Below, one piece after another: positions 10,830 to 21,282 of a DNA stretch of 64,000 nt (within the stretch, counting starts at the first letter, position 1; every line of letters starts with the position of its first letter). A model generated the notes under the pieces. The model was not told the DNA's origin and searched no databases. It was given only the letters and a program-made list of their open reading frames with translations. The DNA lies in NCBI GenBank assembly GCA_900491605.1, contig UESW01004236.1:972076-1036075 (forward strand), read 5' to 3'. Source of the DNA: Calamus simplicifolius (Eukaryota > Streptophyta > Magnoliopsida > Arecales > Arecaceae). Both the position numbers and the translations under genes were made by a program.

Positions 10830-11636
10830 ATACCCAATCTGCATATAATCCTTTCTCAACCTTAGCCCCGAATCTTTCCCATTTGAAACATCCATAGTTT
10901 TTCTTCTAAACCTAGCTTAAACATCTTGGTCCAATTCGGAGCTTCTTAGATACTAATATAACTAATTATCTCTGTGTTTCATGTTTATCTCTTTCAATTC
11001 ATCTGGAACTCACTATTCATCATTTATCTCTATTCTTTTTGAAGTGTTTTTTTTTTAAATTCTTAATTAATACATTAAGAGCATAATTTTTTGGATTGTT
11101 TTAGTGAATAATATCGACAAGCCTTACCCTTGATCGTTCTCAACTCCTTCCCGCTAATTGTCTGATTTTTGATATAGTCATTATAGTAAGATTTGCATAA
11201 TGAAATATTATGAAAAGTTATTAATAAAGGGTGATTTTTTATATGTCTGCTTTATATTAAATTCATTGTGATGCTAGAGATGCCATTAAGGTAGAAGTTG
11301 TTGAATGAATGTGGTACTGAAGAGATCGTTGGGATAAGGCTTGTCGAATAAATGTAATATTAGAGATGATAGGATGCCATTTATTTCATGTAAAAAAGAA
11401 ATATTAGAGATATTAGAGATAAGTTTCTTAAATATACGTGACAATCAATTCATGTCCACCGTTACAATTTTCAGCCCAGTGGTTGGACTCGTTTTTTTGC
11501 CTTCGAATCATAATTCCAGCGTCTTACGTTGGACCGTTACAATTTCTAGCACGACTCTCTCGTTCTTCTGCCTGCAAATTATAACTCCCGCAGCTGTCAC
11601 CTGTTTGGGAATGAAGACATTCTATTGAGGGGAGGG

Positions 11637-11730
11637 GATAAAAACGTGAAGAGAGCGTCCGAGCAGAGGGGATAAAAACGTGAAGGGAGCGTTCGAGCGG
11701 AGGGGATAAAAACGTGAAGGGAGCGGAGCC
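11637..11730 (+). repeat. Three 34-bp tandem repeats immediately upstream of a TATA box
   Basis: The motif gataaaaacgtgaag starts at 11637, 11671 and 11705 (34-bp spacing), each followed by (a/g)gagcg. The related copy at 34585 has two units and the one at 45418 has three (the third lacks the T of gataaaa). The older copies near 32939 and 43790 have one. The array ends just before tataaa at 11738. Confidence 0.8.
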
Positions 11731-11737
11731 TTACCGT

Positions 11738-11743
11738 TATAAA
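11738..11743 (+). promoter_or_regulatory. TATA box candidate of the host repeat unit
   Basis: The sequence gttataaagggg is conserved at the same place in five copies (11738, 32972, 34652, 43821, 45518), always just after the 34-bp repeat or its single-unit version. It is followed about 30 bp on by ctccataacaca-type sequence. Conservation and spacing suggest a core promoter; no transcript is shown. Confidence 0.45.
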
Positions 11744-12104
11744 GGGGACCATCCTCACGGTATCGTTCTCCATAACACAGTCACTAGTGTTCCTGCTTTG
11801 CTGAGACTTGAAAAGGGTTTCATTGCGAGTGACTTCTCTCAACTTCTCCATGCATGCATTTTAGTCTTGTATGGAAGCTCCCGAGCTCACGCAAGCTTCT
11901 ATCTTATTCACTGCTTTGCTTCATCTTATTTGTTGCAGTTTGGGTGTCTCCTATTTTTTCACCGTCTGAGACTCGATACTCTTAGCACATATGAGGTAGT
12001 TTCCTTTGAACCTTCTTTTCGTTTTCTTCTTATTTCATTTCATATTAGCCAATGAAATGATGAGGCAACATCTCTAATAACTGTATTAATCTACGTGTGC
12101 TCAG

Positions 12105-12272
12105 GACACAACCGTACCTCATGAAGACAAGAGTCAGAGTGCTAGATGAAGTTGGAAGGTTAGAAAAGCCCCCAGACTTGTTGTTGGTGCAATCAGATTT
12201 GAGGACCAGAGTTCGATCCCAGAAATTCCAGAAGAAGACAAGCGGAACAACAACGATCTCTACAGTTTCTGG
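12105..12272 (+). other. Exon-like block with canonical splice borders in the host repeat
   Basis: The block is preceded by tgtgctcag and followed by gtgagtac, giving a plausible internal or 5' UTR exon. It recurs at about 35064-35231 with both borders, and at about 45883-46050, where the donor has changed to gttgagtac. I see no known domain, so it may be non-coding leader sequence. Confidence 0.35.
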
Positions 12273-12591
12273 GTGAGTACAAGGAGCACTAGGTTCGGAT
12301 TTATTAGGCCATTTCTGTTTCACTTATATCTATCCTGTATCTTGTGTTGGTTTTAGTAGCATCGCAGGATATTTATTACCTTCTGCGTCTTTCTACCATG
12401 CATGCTATTAAAACTATCAAAGTGGGTGCCAACATCGATCGGTGATGATTTATTATATATTACTATTAGTGATGGTTCTTACAACCACCAGTGGATCCCC
12501 GGCCAGCCTCCTCTCCCCTCTCGTTTCTCCCTCTCATCCCTTTTTGATATGTTGCAAGTTGAGAGGTTTTTAATTCAAATCTCTCGAATCC

Positions 12592-12777
12592 ATGGCTGCA
12601 GGTTGTCTTCTCGGACCTCGTTCCTCTTCCTTAGCCTCTTTCTTCCCGCTGCACCAACATCTTGTCATCCTCCAACGTCACCTGGACGACGGCCTTGGAG
12701 CGACCGAGAACGTCAAGGTGGAGTTTGATGTTGTGGGCGAAGAATTGCATCGAGTGAGGTCCGCATTAAAGCGATAA
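12592..12777 (+). other. Short open frame in the host repeat, unrecognised
   Basis: The frame encodes 61 residues beginning MAAGCLLGPRSSS and ending EFDVVGEELHRVRSALKR. The charged end is faintly reminiscent of the coiled coil at the start of plant NBS-LRR proteins, but this is weak and I do not claim it. The copy at 46374-46561 is conserved apart from a few substitutions and small indels near its end. No downstream NB-ARC sequence is visible. Confidence 0.2.
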
Positions 12778-15700
12778 AAGCAGAGATTTGAACTCCAAAA
12801 ATTTCATACTTGTAATTTTCCAAATTTACAACATATTTGTAATTTGAAAAAAAATTACGTGAATAAAAGAATGACCGTTGGACCCTGTATACCTGTTGAT
12901 CTGATTGTGGACGAAACACTTCTTCTTATTAATATTAATACTATTTTTTTTAACGAATTGCATGCAGAAAACGTGTGCTTGGATTCAGAATTTTGGGCTG
13001 CTTTAGTTTTCAACAACGGTTTTTGTTTCCATTTTTCATTTTTATTTTTCTAAAAATAATTTTTATTTTTTATTTTATGATTTCTAAAAAGGAATTTGAT
13101 TAAACAGTGAAAGTAAAAATTATTTTCTATTTTTTACTATAAATGATATTTTTTTAAAAGAGCAAGTAAAAAGTTTAAACAGAATACCATCAACTCCTAC
13201 ATAACCAAGTTCTATTATCTTTATTTTCTTTATTTTCTTTATTTTAATAAGAAATAGTGAGAACATTTTTAAACTAATTTTGGTTATTTACTATTTTAAC
13301 ATTATATTTTTCAAAAAATTATTTTTATTTTCATACACCAAAAGCATTTTCATAAATATTTTATATTTTCTATAATTAAATTAGAGAGCAATTTTTTTTT
13401 TTAAAATCATACATATCTTTCATTTTTTTTTTTTTTTTCTCGAAGAAAAGAATGTAGCATTAGGTTTAAGCTACTTGGTACTACTATTCTTAGATTTTTA
13501 CATAGTCAAATTAGGCTGGGCATAAGTTCAAACAATATTTATTCACTTAATCTATATGCAACCATAATCTATAGGAATTATTGAATAGTAAATGTAGAGA
13601 ATGACTTTGTACACATGGGTTTATAATTCTTTCGAAACTAATTTGAATTAAGTCAAGGATATTAATAGGGTAGGGCCAGTTGAATAAATGTCGGGATAAC
13701 CAATTCCTTTCTTGTGTTACCATTTGGTCCTTTTGTGCTATTTTCTTACCTGCTCCTTTATGCCGAATAAATGCCGCAATCGTATCCTCCATCCCTTACG
13801 TCATTGCTAAATTTAACTCTTACATTGTTCTTTTGTCTGCAATAATTGGTACTTTAACAGCTATCCCCTTCCAAGGTGTCAAGACCTTTGGCCGCAATGT
13901 TGTTGGAGTAGGGCTAAAACCATGAAGGGATGGGAGCCTAACTAGCGGTTGTAGAAGAGACAACTCTTTGGGTCCGGTACCTTTCTACGTAGACGCGGTT
14001 CTTGCTTCACTTTAAACTTCATAGTTGCACTTCTTTACTGTTCTTTTGCTTATAAACCTGATTTCTTGGCAGCTGTTAGCTGTAAGAGAATGAAAACCAT
14101 CCATTACTCTGTTGAAGCAATGCTAAAAAAGTGAAGGGAATGGATCCTATGGAGTAAAAAATGGTTGGAACCACCTTTGGGGGTATGCTTGTCCATATAG
14201 TTCGTGAGTGGAGTCCAAAAGGGGTACAAAGAAACCTAGTTAGAGAGGTTGTGTTCGAGTGAATTCAAGCCTCAATGGCAAATTTTTGTCTTTCCATTAT
14301 CATATGCTCTTTAGATGCTCTCTCATTTTGCTTTGCTGTAGTTGACCTTATTTCTTTTATATTTGACATTTTTTATTTGTTCACTATTTGAAACTTTTAC
14401 CCAATTATAACTCTATGAGGTAGCTTCTTTTCACCTTCACTCCCCTTTCTTCTACTCTTTTCATGTCTTATTTGCTGATGAACAACATTTCATCCATCAT
14501 TCCCCATGTGCATGAATGGTACAGTAGGACTATGGTTCGATCCCTAAAAACTATTAAAGATGAGAAGGAATCATTTTGCTAATGCATTGGCTAGGTATAT
14601 GTAAGGAATGGTAGATTCAGATTTATTTGATCCTCTTAGTTTTACTTCATATTTATCCTATGTTTCACTTTGAATAGCATTATGAGATGTAGTCTTCTTT
14701 GTTTTGAAATTATTTGACTTTAGTTTTTTTTTTTTGTCCAATCTCAACTTTATAATATATCTTAAGGCTACATGTGTCTCACTAAATGTTGATCTATTTT
14801 TCTATCTAAGGGGAGGTGAACAAGGAGTAATGAAGGAGAGGAAGCAAAATATAACCTCTGTTTGGAAGTTTTTATTGAGGAGAAAAAAGAGGGAGAATCA
14901 AAGGGAATAATTACCCATAATGATAGAGAAGAAAAAGAGGTATGAGAGCTCTTTCCTTACTCCTTTAATAATTATCTTCATTTTCCTTCCCTATACCATC
15001 AAACCAAACAAAGAGAGGAAAATTACCTTTCTTTCTCCTTTGGTCTTTTTATTAAAATATCTAAACAAAAAGGGAATTATTAGCCTAACTTTTCGTTCAC
15101 AATTTTAAGAACCTAATCTTGACAATTAGATGAAGACGACAACTACATTGTTTCGACATTTTGTCCTCTTTATGGATAGCTTTGATGCACTCCTTTTTCT
15201 CATCATCCTTCATTGCCTTACTAGTAAATGGTGCTCTTGGCCATTAGATTGGTTATAAAAAGGGCTTTAAGTAAGAAGATTCCCTCTCTCGAGGCTTGTT
15301 CATTTTGGTAATTAATGTGCTTACATGAATTCTCAAGTGGGCTTCGAATATCAACTTGATTGAAGGAATTGGAGTCCATCCCTATTTTAAATGTCCCTTA
15401 GGACTTCATTTTGTTGATAATACCATTATTTCCTCTCTATCGAAGGAGTTCTTTGTAAATACTCTAAAAACCATGAATTTATATTAATTTTTTCTTCATA
15501 CTTTGATCTATTAGATTGAATTTGAAAATAATAATAATAATAATAATCAATCGATTTAGATATAAGTTCAGAGCTTACTCATTTTAATGGTTCCAAACTC
15601 AAACTTGTTTTTCTTATCCAAGCCCAAACATGGATATAAAGTAGATCTGATCTAAATCCAACTTGTTTATGGTCCTTGATCCTTGTTACTTAGAAAATTA

Positions 15701-16008
15701 TGGCTAATTTAATTTTCAACTAGAATCTTATAATTTTATCTCAACATATCTTCTCATATTATTTGAAAACTTAAAATTATGCTCAATGATCCCAACTTCT
15801 CTATCAGCTCTCTACTATGGTTTTGATCGATAGATACATGATGACATGAAGTCTAGGAAAAGAAATTTAATATTTAATATTTTCTTATGAAAACAATTAG
15901 GTTATTTTATCTTAGCAGCTAATTTTTGGTGAAGAATTTTATATAAGAAATGCTTTCCTAGCTAAGTTACACTAAAATTTTTGGTATTTTTAATTTTTAA
16001 AAATATGA

Positions 16009-16025
16009 TTGCATAACTTCTGCAT
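16009..16025. repeat. Left 17-bp target site duplication of the RTE LINE
   Basis: TTGCATAACTTCTGCAT is repeated exactly at 26186-26202. The two copies bracket the LINE and the Tat element nested in it. Confidence 0.9.
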
Positions 16026-16371
16026 ACTCAACTCAACTCATCTAAGCCTTTTTCCAACTACATGGGGTTGGCTACATCAATCTGCTTCCTTCACTCTGTT
16101 CTATTTAGGACCAAGTCGATATTTAAATTATAAATAGTTGTAACTTTTTTAATTCTTTTTTTAATGTTACTTTAGGTCTACATCTATCTCTATCCTTATC
16201 ATGAATTGTTAAAAGATCACTCTTTCTAATTGGGACATCTAAAAGTCTATCTTGTGTATGTCAAAACCATCATAATCGATTTTTTCTCATTTTATCTTCA
16301 ATTAGAGCTACTTCTATCTTTTCTCTTATATGTTTATTTTTAATTCTATCTTTTAAAATTTTACCATATAT

Positions 16372-16520
16372 TCATCTTAACATATGCATTTTTGTTACAC
16401 TTAATTTATTCACATGTTGTTTCAATATTGCCCAACTCTCTATTTCATATAGCATAGATGGCCTAATAGTAGTTTTATAAAATTTTTCATTCAAATTTAA
16501 TGGGATGCGACGATCATACA
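16372..16520 (-). pseudogene. RTE reverse transcriptase, C-terminal fragment
   Basis: The minus strand encodes RIPLNLNEKFYKTTIRPSML followed by YEIESWAILKQHVNKLSVTK, matching the conserved region after the RT core in plant RTE elements. It continues across the Tat insertion: the preceding residues (GVLRKYYI) are encoded at about 23523-23560. Further downstream the frame is interrupted. Confidence 0.8.
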
Positions 16521-17324
16521 TGTTGACGCCAAGTCGCCTTCCTCCAACATCGGAAAATGGAGATCTTCCTCCGTGGCAAACTCCTACAAGAAAGCCTTCG
16601 GAGACCGGTTGCTCCGATGGGGACCCTCCGATGCTCAAGTCAGCGACTCGAGAACAGACAAGAGTTAACTAGCAGAAAAGAGCTAGAGTTCATGATCCTT
16701 TCCTCGTCATGAGTGTGGGCCTTTATACATGTTCGAAGGTCTCTTTTTCCTGTTTTCAGAAGGTTGCTGACTTCGAGATGCCTTTATCCGGTAATGGATG
16801 GAAGGCAAGGCTGATAGTGACGGGTCGCAACCGATAATGGGCATATCAGAGGTGTCCCGCCTTGCCTACCACTTGCCAAGCATGACACTATGGGTGGCAG
16901 GCGGACTTGGTTGTGTCAGGCATGCATCGTTACGGGGTATGGCCACGCGCTGTTGCAGATGAGTGATGGACCACGTGGCCACTGCAGGCAGTTGGTGGGC
17001 CACGTGGGCATATCAGGCAGCTCGAGGTAGTACGTTGCCAGTCTCGGAGGCCAGACCGGGCCGAAAGCTTGAGACCGAGGCCGAGGCGGAAGCTCGAGGT
17101 TGAGGCCAAGGCAGAAGCTCGAGGCCAAGGCGGAGGGGATGCTAGGTCCGGGGCCGAAGGGACCTCGAAGGCTGAAGGGGCCTCGGAGGCCGAGGGGGGC
17201 TACCGCCGAAGGGGCCTCAGAGGCCGAGGAGGCCTCGGGGCCCGAGGCCATCCCACGAGGCTGAGGTAGGACTTTGTCAGTTGCCTTCACCGTTTACTTT
17301 GACGATATTGGATCAGTCACATCA
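16521..17324 (-). repeat. Tat copy 1, 3' LTR (804 bp)
   Basis: The LTR begins TGTTGACGCC and ends CACATCA on the plus strand. It has a TATA-like ttataca region near 16725 (minus strand) and a GC-rich internal tandem array of gaagctcgaggccgaggc / ggcctcggaggccgag units at about 17050-17250. Differences in the number of these units, together with many short deletions in one of the four LTRs, account for their lengths (804, 746, 716 and 745 bp). Confidence 0.88.
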
Positions 17325-17340
17325 AATGCCCCCTCGCTCC
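17325..17340 (-). other. Polypurine tract of Tat copy 1
   Basis: The minus strand reads GGAGCGAGGGGGCATT directly before the 3' LTR start TGATGTGAC. This is the expected position and base composition of the plus-strand priming site. In copy 2 (51020-51035) it is degraded. Confidence 0.65.
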
Positions 17341-17878
17341 TAAGATGAAGCGGGCCCATCTCAGCAAGGCGAAAGGGGTGTCACCTTCAGAGTGGCTGAT
17401 CTCCATCTGCGGCCAACCGCCCTTGGACACGTATCTCTGTGTGCTGCGATAACTTAGCGGGCGACCTAGGGGATGTGAAGGGGTAGTCACTATCGTTCGT
17501 TCGATCTACAGTGATCGTCCTCGAGGCGAGGTTGTCCTCTCAAAATCCATGAAAAGCAGTCGCCATCATCGCCATCATGACGCTGATGTCAGCGGTGTCC
17601 CGTCATTGGCCGAAGGTGGATCGTCTCACGCATCGGGCGCCTGCCGAGGTGACTCAGCCTATAGCGGGAGTCCGCGTGGCTGGGCAGGTGAGGCAGGATA
17701 ATTTGAAACTGTTTTAAGTCAGGCGAAGGGCTAGTTTCCGTTACTTTGCTTCAGCTATCTTCGTCTTCCTCTGGCCTTCAACCTCTCCTGCGACTCGAGA
17801 ACTAGGTCCACCATTTTCTTTCACAGGTTAGCCTCCTGCCCCTCCTGGACCTTCCTTTTTCTTCCTCGAACCCTTGCC

Positions 17879-20065
17879 ATGGCCTCCTTACCCTCCTGGT
17901 CTTCTTTTTCCTCCCCCAGTGACCACATTTCTCCCTCGAGGCTCCGTGCCTCTGCATCTCCCACTCCTTCATGGTCCTCCAATCCGGAGGACCGCCTTCC
18001 TATTGCCCATGGCAGGTCACTGGCAGGGCTCCCGCGAGGAGACACCCGGCAGCCACCGGCAAGGCTCCAGAGAGGAGGCGCCAGGTGGTGGTCGGTACCT
18101 CCTTGAGGGTGGGGACGGAATCCCCGACGGGGATCACCTCCACGGTAACGGGCCAGGACCTAGCTAATATCAGGGCCCATTACCAAATCTTTCAAGATAT
18201 CGGGCTTTTCCTCCCGACCCCCGACGACAGGGTAGTCTCCTCCCGGCCTGGTAGGGTAGCCCTATACGAGATTACCCTACGGCTGGGCCTTCGTCTACCT
18301 TTCCATCCTTTTTTTGTTAACCTTTTGGACTATTATTCTTTGACTCCCACTCAGCTGGTCCCAAACTCCCTTCGGACCATTTGTGCTTTCATAGTCCTCT
18401 GTCACCACCTCTAGATTATGCCCAGACTCTCCTTCTTTTGCAGCTTCTATACCCTTCGGCAGCAGGCGGGCTGGTGGCTGTTCCAGCCCCGACCCGGCCG
18501 TGTCCTCAAACTCTACCTCCCCCTCCTCTGTCAAGGGATGGAAATCCCGATTCTTTTTTGCGGACCTTGACCAAATCAAGCCTGGGTGGGGGGACCCTGA
18601 CCTTCGGCCTAATATGAACTCCACCATACTCCTGGGGGACAAAGAAGCACTGGGGGCAGCTATTAACGGCTGACATCCCCAAATGCAATCGGCTCCTGAC
18701 GGAGGAGAATCTTCGACTTGTGGGGGTCTCCACTCGGGGTGGTGAGTAGCAGACATCCCCATACTTAACCAAATTGCCTTCTTCCTCTATCTTCTTTTCT
18801 TTTTCTCTTTTTGTTTTTTTTTTTTTTTGCTAACTCCGACCGATGCTGTGCAGTGATGAAGCTTCCGACCCTCAAACTCAAGAGGGCCGCCGCTAAGAGG
18901 ATGAGGGCCCAGGAAGGGCCGAGCGAGGGGCAGCAGGCCCCGGTACCCAAGCGCATGGCAGTGCGAGTCTCCCTGCCACCCGCATGCCCCGAGCCCTCGG
19001 CCGCACTAGAGGTGGATCTGACAATTGACACCCCACCGGAGGAGATGAGGGTCGAGGGGAAGACAGAGGAGCCTTAGGTGCCCACCGAGCCAACCCCGGC
19101 GGAGGCAGAGTAGGGCCAAAATGTGGGGCCACCAGTGGCGGCAAGCCCGTCCCCATAGGAAATGCCGGTGGGCAGTCCCCCACACATCGAGCCCGAGGGC
19201 ACCAAAGCAGTCGAGGGGAGCAGGGTCGAACCGATCCCCTAAGGATTTTCCCTTATGAATGATGGGTGTTGAGCGGAGCGGTTCATGTCCTAGGTTATCC
19301 TGCCCGAGTTCCAGGAGGAGCTCAAGCACCTGGGGGCATCCAGGTTCTTCAGGGAAGCCTTCGCAGCCCTCGTTCGGGTAAGTCTCTTTTGCCCTTGGCT
19401 TCAAATATCTGATGGTTTGCATGATTGACTTTTGAATGCAGGTGACAAACTCCCTGGGAGCCACCAGGAATGTGATCGACAAAGGGAAGGCCATTATCTG
19501 CCAGGCCCGGTGGGACGCCGAGGAGGCCCAGGCCAGTGCCGAGGCGGCAGAAAGGGCCCTGGAGGCGGTAAGAACTGACCACGCTGCCGAGGCAAAGGAG
19601 GCCACCACCCGAGCAGAGGTCGATGCCAACTGGTTCCGGGCGGTGCTAAACCAACTAGAGGAGGTCGAGAGCGCAATCGAGGCCCGAGACCTCTACATCA
19701 TTGAGTTAGGCTCTGCCATCCAAGTGGTCGAGTCTAGGGCCACGCGCGTCGAAAAGAGGGAGGAGCACGCTGAAGAGAAGGAGAGGGAGGCCGCCTCCCT
19801 GGCCACAGAGAGGGAGGCCAAGATCAAAGATATGGAGGCCGCCGCAGAAGCTAGGGCTACAAGGGCCGTGGAAGAGTTCTGGGCGTTCGAACGCTACGCG
19901 GACGAATTGGCCGAAACTTTAGCAGATGCCTATCTCCAGGGGTTCCGATGTGGGAAGGAAAAGGTAGCCCGGGACCTAAACCTTCCTTAGGCTTTAGAGG
20001 TTGAGCCGGAGCGCTTCTCTGAAGTGGCCTCATCCAACGACGAGCCCGCGGTGGCCGACCCGTGA
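17879..20065 (+). pseudogene. Antisense additional ORF (aORF) of the Tat element, Transposase_28-like with coiled coil
   Basis: This gene runs opposite to gag-pol between the repeat arrays and the 3' LTR, a placement known for Tat-lineage elements. It starts at ATG 17879 with a Ser/Pro-rich region. A segment at about 18240-18400 (RVALYEITLRLGLRLPFHPF, then LVPNSLRTICAFIVLC) resembles the putative gypsy-type transposon domain Transposase_28. Downstream are introns with donors at 18741 (gtgagt) and 19378 (gtaagt) and acceptors before 18854 and 19442. A 180-residue Ala/Glu-rich coiled coil follows (19442-19990). Breaks seen: a frame change before 18121 and a TAG at 18412-18414 absent from copy 2. 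A second TAG at 19988-19990, before a short tail ending 20065, occurs in both copies. Confidence 0.7.
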
Positions 20066-20399
20066 ACTTGTAATTTTCTTCAAATTTTTTGTAAAGTCCG
20101 ACTCAGTCGACATTTTGTAAACACCTTAGCATTAATGAAATCATTTTTAGCTAACTGCAACATGTCGCATTTGAATCCTCGGATTGTCGACGTGGGACCC
20201 CTAGGGGCTTCGTCGGCACCGAGGGGCAGCTTCTACCCATTCGCGAGTGACTTCGACTTAGCTAAGTAGGGCCAGAACCATGGGAAGGCTGAGCCAGGGA
20301 CCATGCCGGCCCCGTGCCACCAGGCGTCGATGGGGCAGCGATCCTGTGCCAATGGGGAACTCTATTCCGTTGGAACGTCAGCCTTCGGACGTTGAGGTT

Positions 20400-20612
20400 G
20401 ACTCGGGCTTCTGAGGACCGATGAAACATCAGCCTCGAGATGCCGAGGAAGATTCGGGCTTTTGAGGACCGATGGAACATCGGCCTCAAGACGCCGAGGA
20501 AGACTCGGGCTTTGAAGGACTGATGGAACATCGGCCTTGGACCACCGAGGGAGGCCCGGGCTTTTGAGGACTGATGGAGCATCGGCCTTGGACCACCGAG
20601 GAAGACTCAAAC
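20400..20612. repeat. Tandem repeats of about 51 bp in Tat copy 1
   Basis: About four units contain tgaggac(c/t)gatggaacatcgg followed by cgaggaagactcgggcttt; unit starts are near 20413, 20464, 20514 and 20566. They grade into the 76-bp array that follows. The matching block in copy 2 is at about 53995-54205. Confidence 0.75.
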
Positions 20613-21280
20613 TTTTTGGGAGCCAGTGGTACACCGGTCTTCGGTGCCAATGGTACATTGGACTTGAAGTGCCTAGCTGGCCTCGGGCTTTTTGGGAGCC
20701 GATGGTACACCAGTCTTCGATGCCAATGTTACATTGGACTTGAGGTGCCGAGCTGGCCTCAGGCTTTTTGGGAGCCAATGGTACACCAGTCTTTGGTGCC
20801 AATGGTACATCGATCTTTCTGTGCCGAGCTGGCCTCGGGCTTTTTGGAAGCTGATGGTACATTGGTCTTCAGTGCCGATGGTACATCGGTCTTTCTGTGC
20901 CGAGCTAGCATCGGGCTTTTTGGGAGCTGATGGTACACTGATCTTCGGTGCTGATGGTACATGGTCTTTCTGTGCAGAGCTGGGCTTGAGCTTTTTGGGA
21001 GCCGATGGTACACCGGTCTTCGGTTCCAATGGTACATCGGTGTTTCTGTGCCGAGCTGGCCTCAAGCTTTTTGGGAGCTGGTGGTACATCGATCTTTGGT
21101 GTGATGGTACATCGATCTTTCTGTGCCGAGCTGGTCTCGAGCTTTTTGGGAGCCGGTGGTAAACCGGTCTTCGGTGCCGATGGTACATCGGTCTTTCTGT
21201 GCCGAGCTGGTCTCAAACTTTTTGGGAGCTGGTGGTACACCGATCTTCGGTATCGATGGTACATCGATCTTTCTGTGCCG
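20613..21280. repeat. 76-bp tandem array of Tat copy 1 (about 9 units)
   Basis: The landmark tttttggga recurs at 20613, 20689, 20765, 20841, 20917, 20992, 21068, 21143 and 21219, a spacing of 75-76 bp. Each unit contains gccgatggtacaccggtctt and ccgagctggcctcg. Because 76 is not a multiple of three, every unit shifts frame; the overlapping open frames here come from a unit almost without stop codons and are not genes. The array ends abruptly at the pol deletion junction. Confidence 0.9.
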
Positions 21281-21282
21281 AT

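Larger units (their letters stand above)
10830..16008. repeat. Host repeat unit, copy 1 (right part)
   Basis: The whole stretch is repeated at about 44612-49798 with small differences, at an offset of about 33.78 kb. Its first 1.6 kb also matches 33770-35385 and, more distantly, 28775-29298, 32210-33760 and 42600-44600. Landmarks are atgccattaaggtag at 11280, 34-bp repeats at 11637-11728, a TATA box at 11738 and an exon-like block at 12105-12272. From 12780 to 16008 the DNA is AT-rich and I recognise no gene in it. An (AAT)n tract lies near 15529-15547. The origin of the unit (gene family 5' region or unknown transposon) is unresolved. Confidence 0.8.

Noticed and set aside
11341..12323. Frames of about 80-113 residues in the host repeat
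   Set aside because: They overlap in different frames, are not preserved in length among copies (for example 34246-34623 and 45123-45365), and cross the 34-bp repeats and the TATA candidate.
14704..15108. Two short frames of about 65 residues in host repeat copy 1
   Set aside because: They have biased Phe/Lys composition, and indels change them in copy 2 (48455-48688). No domain is visible.
15330..15490. Possible L1-type RT fragment (HFVDNTIISSLSKEFF-like)
   Set aside because: It only loosely resembles an FADDT-type motif, in one short frame with no flanking RT motifs; too weak to annotate.
18295..18762. A 155-residue minus-strand frame opposite the antisense Tat ORF
   Set aside because: It has no known domain, and the opposite strand shows a recognisable conserved segment and splice borders. 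It is a mirror frame.
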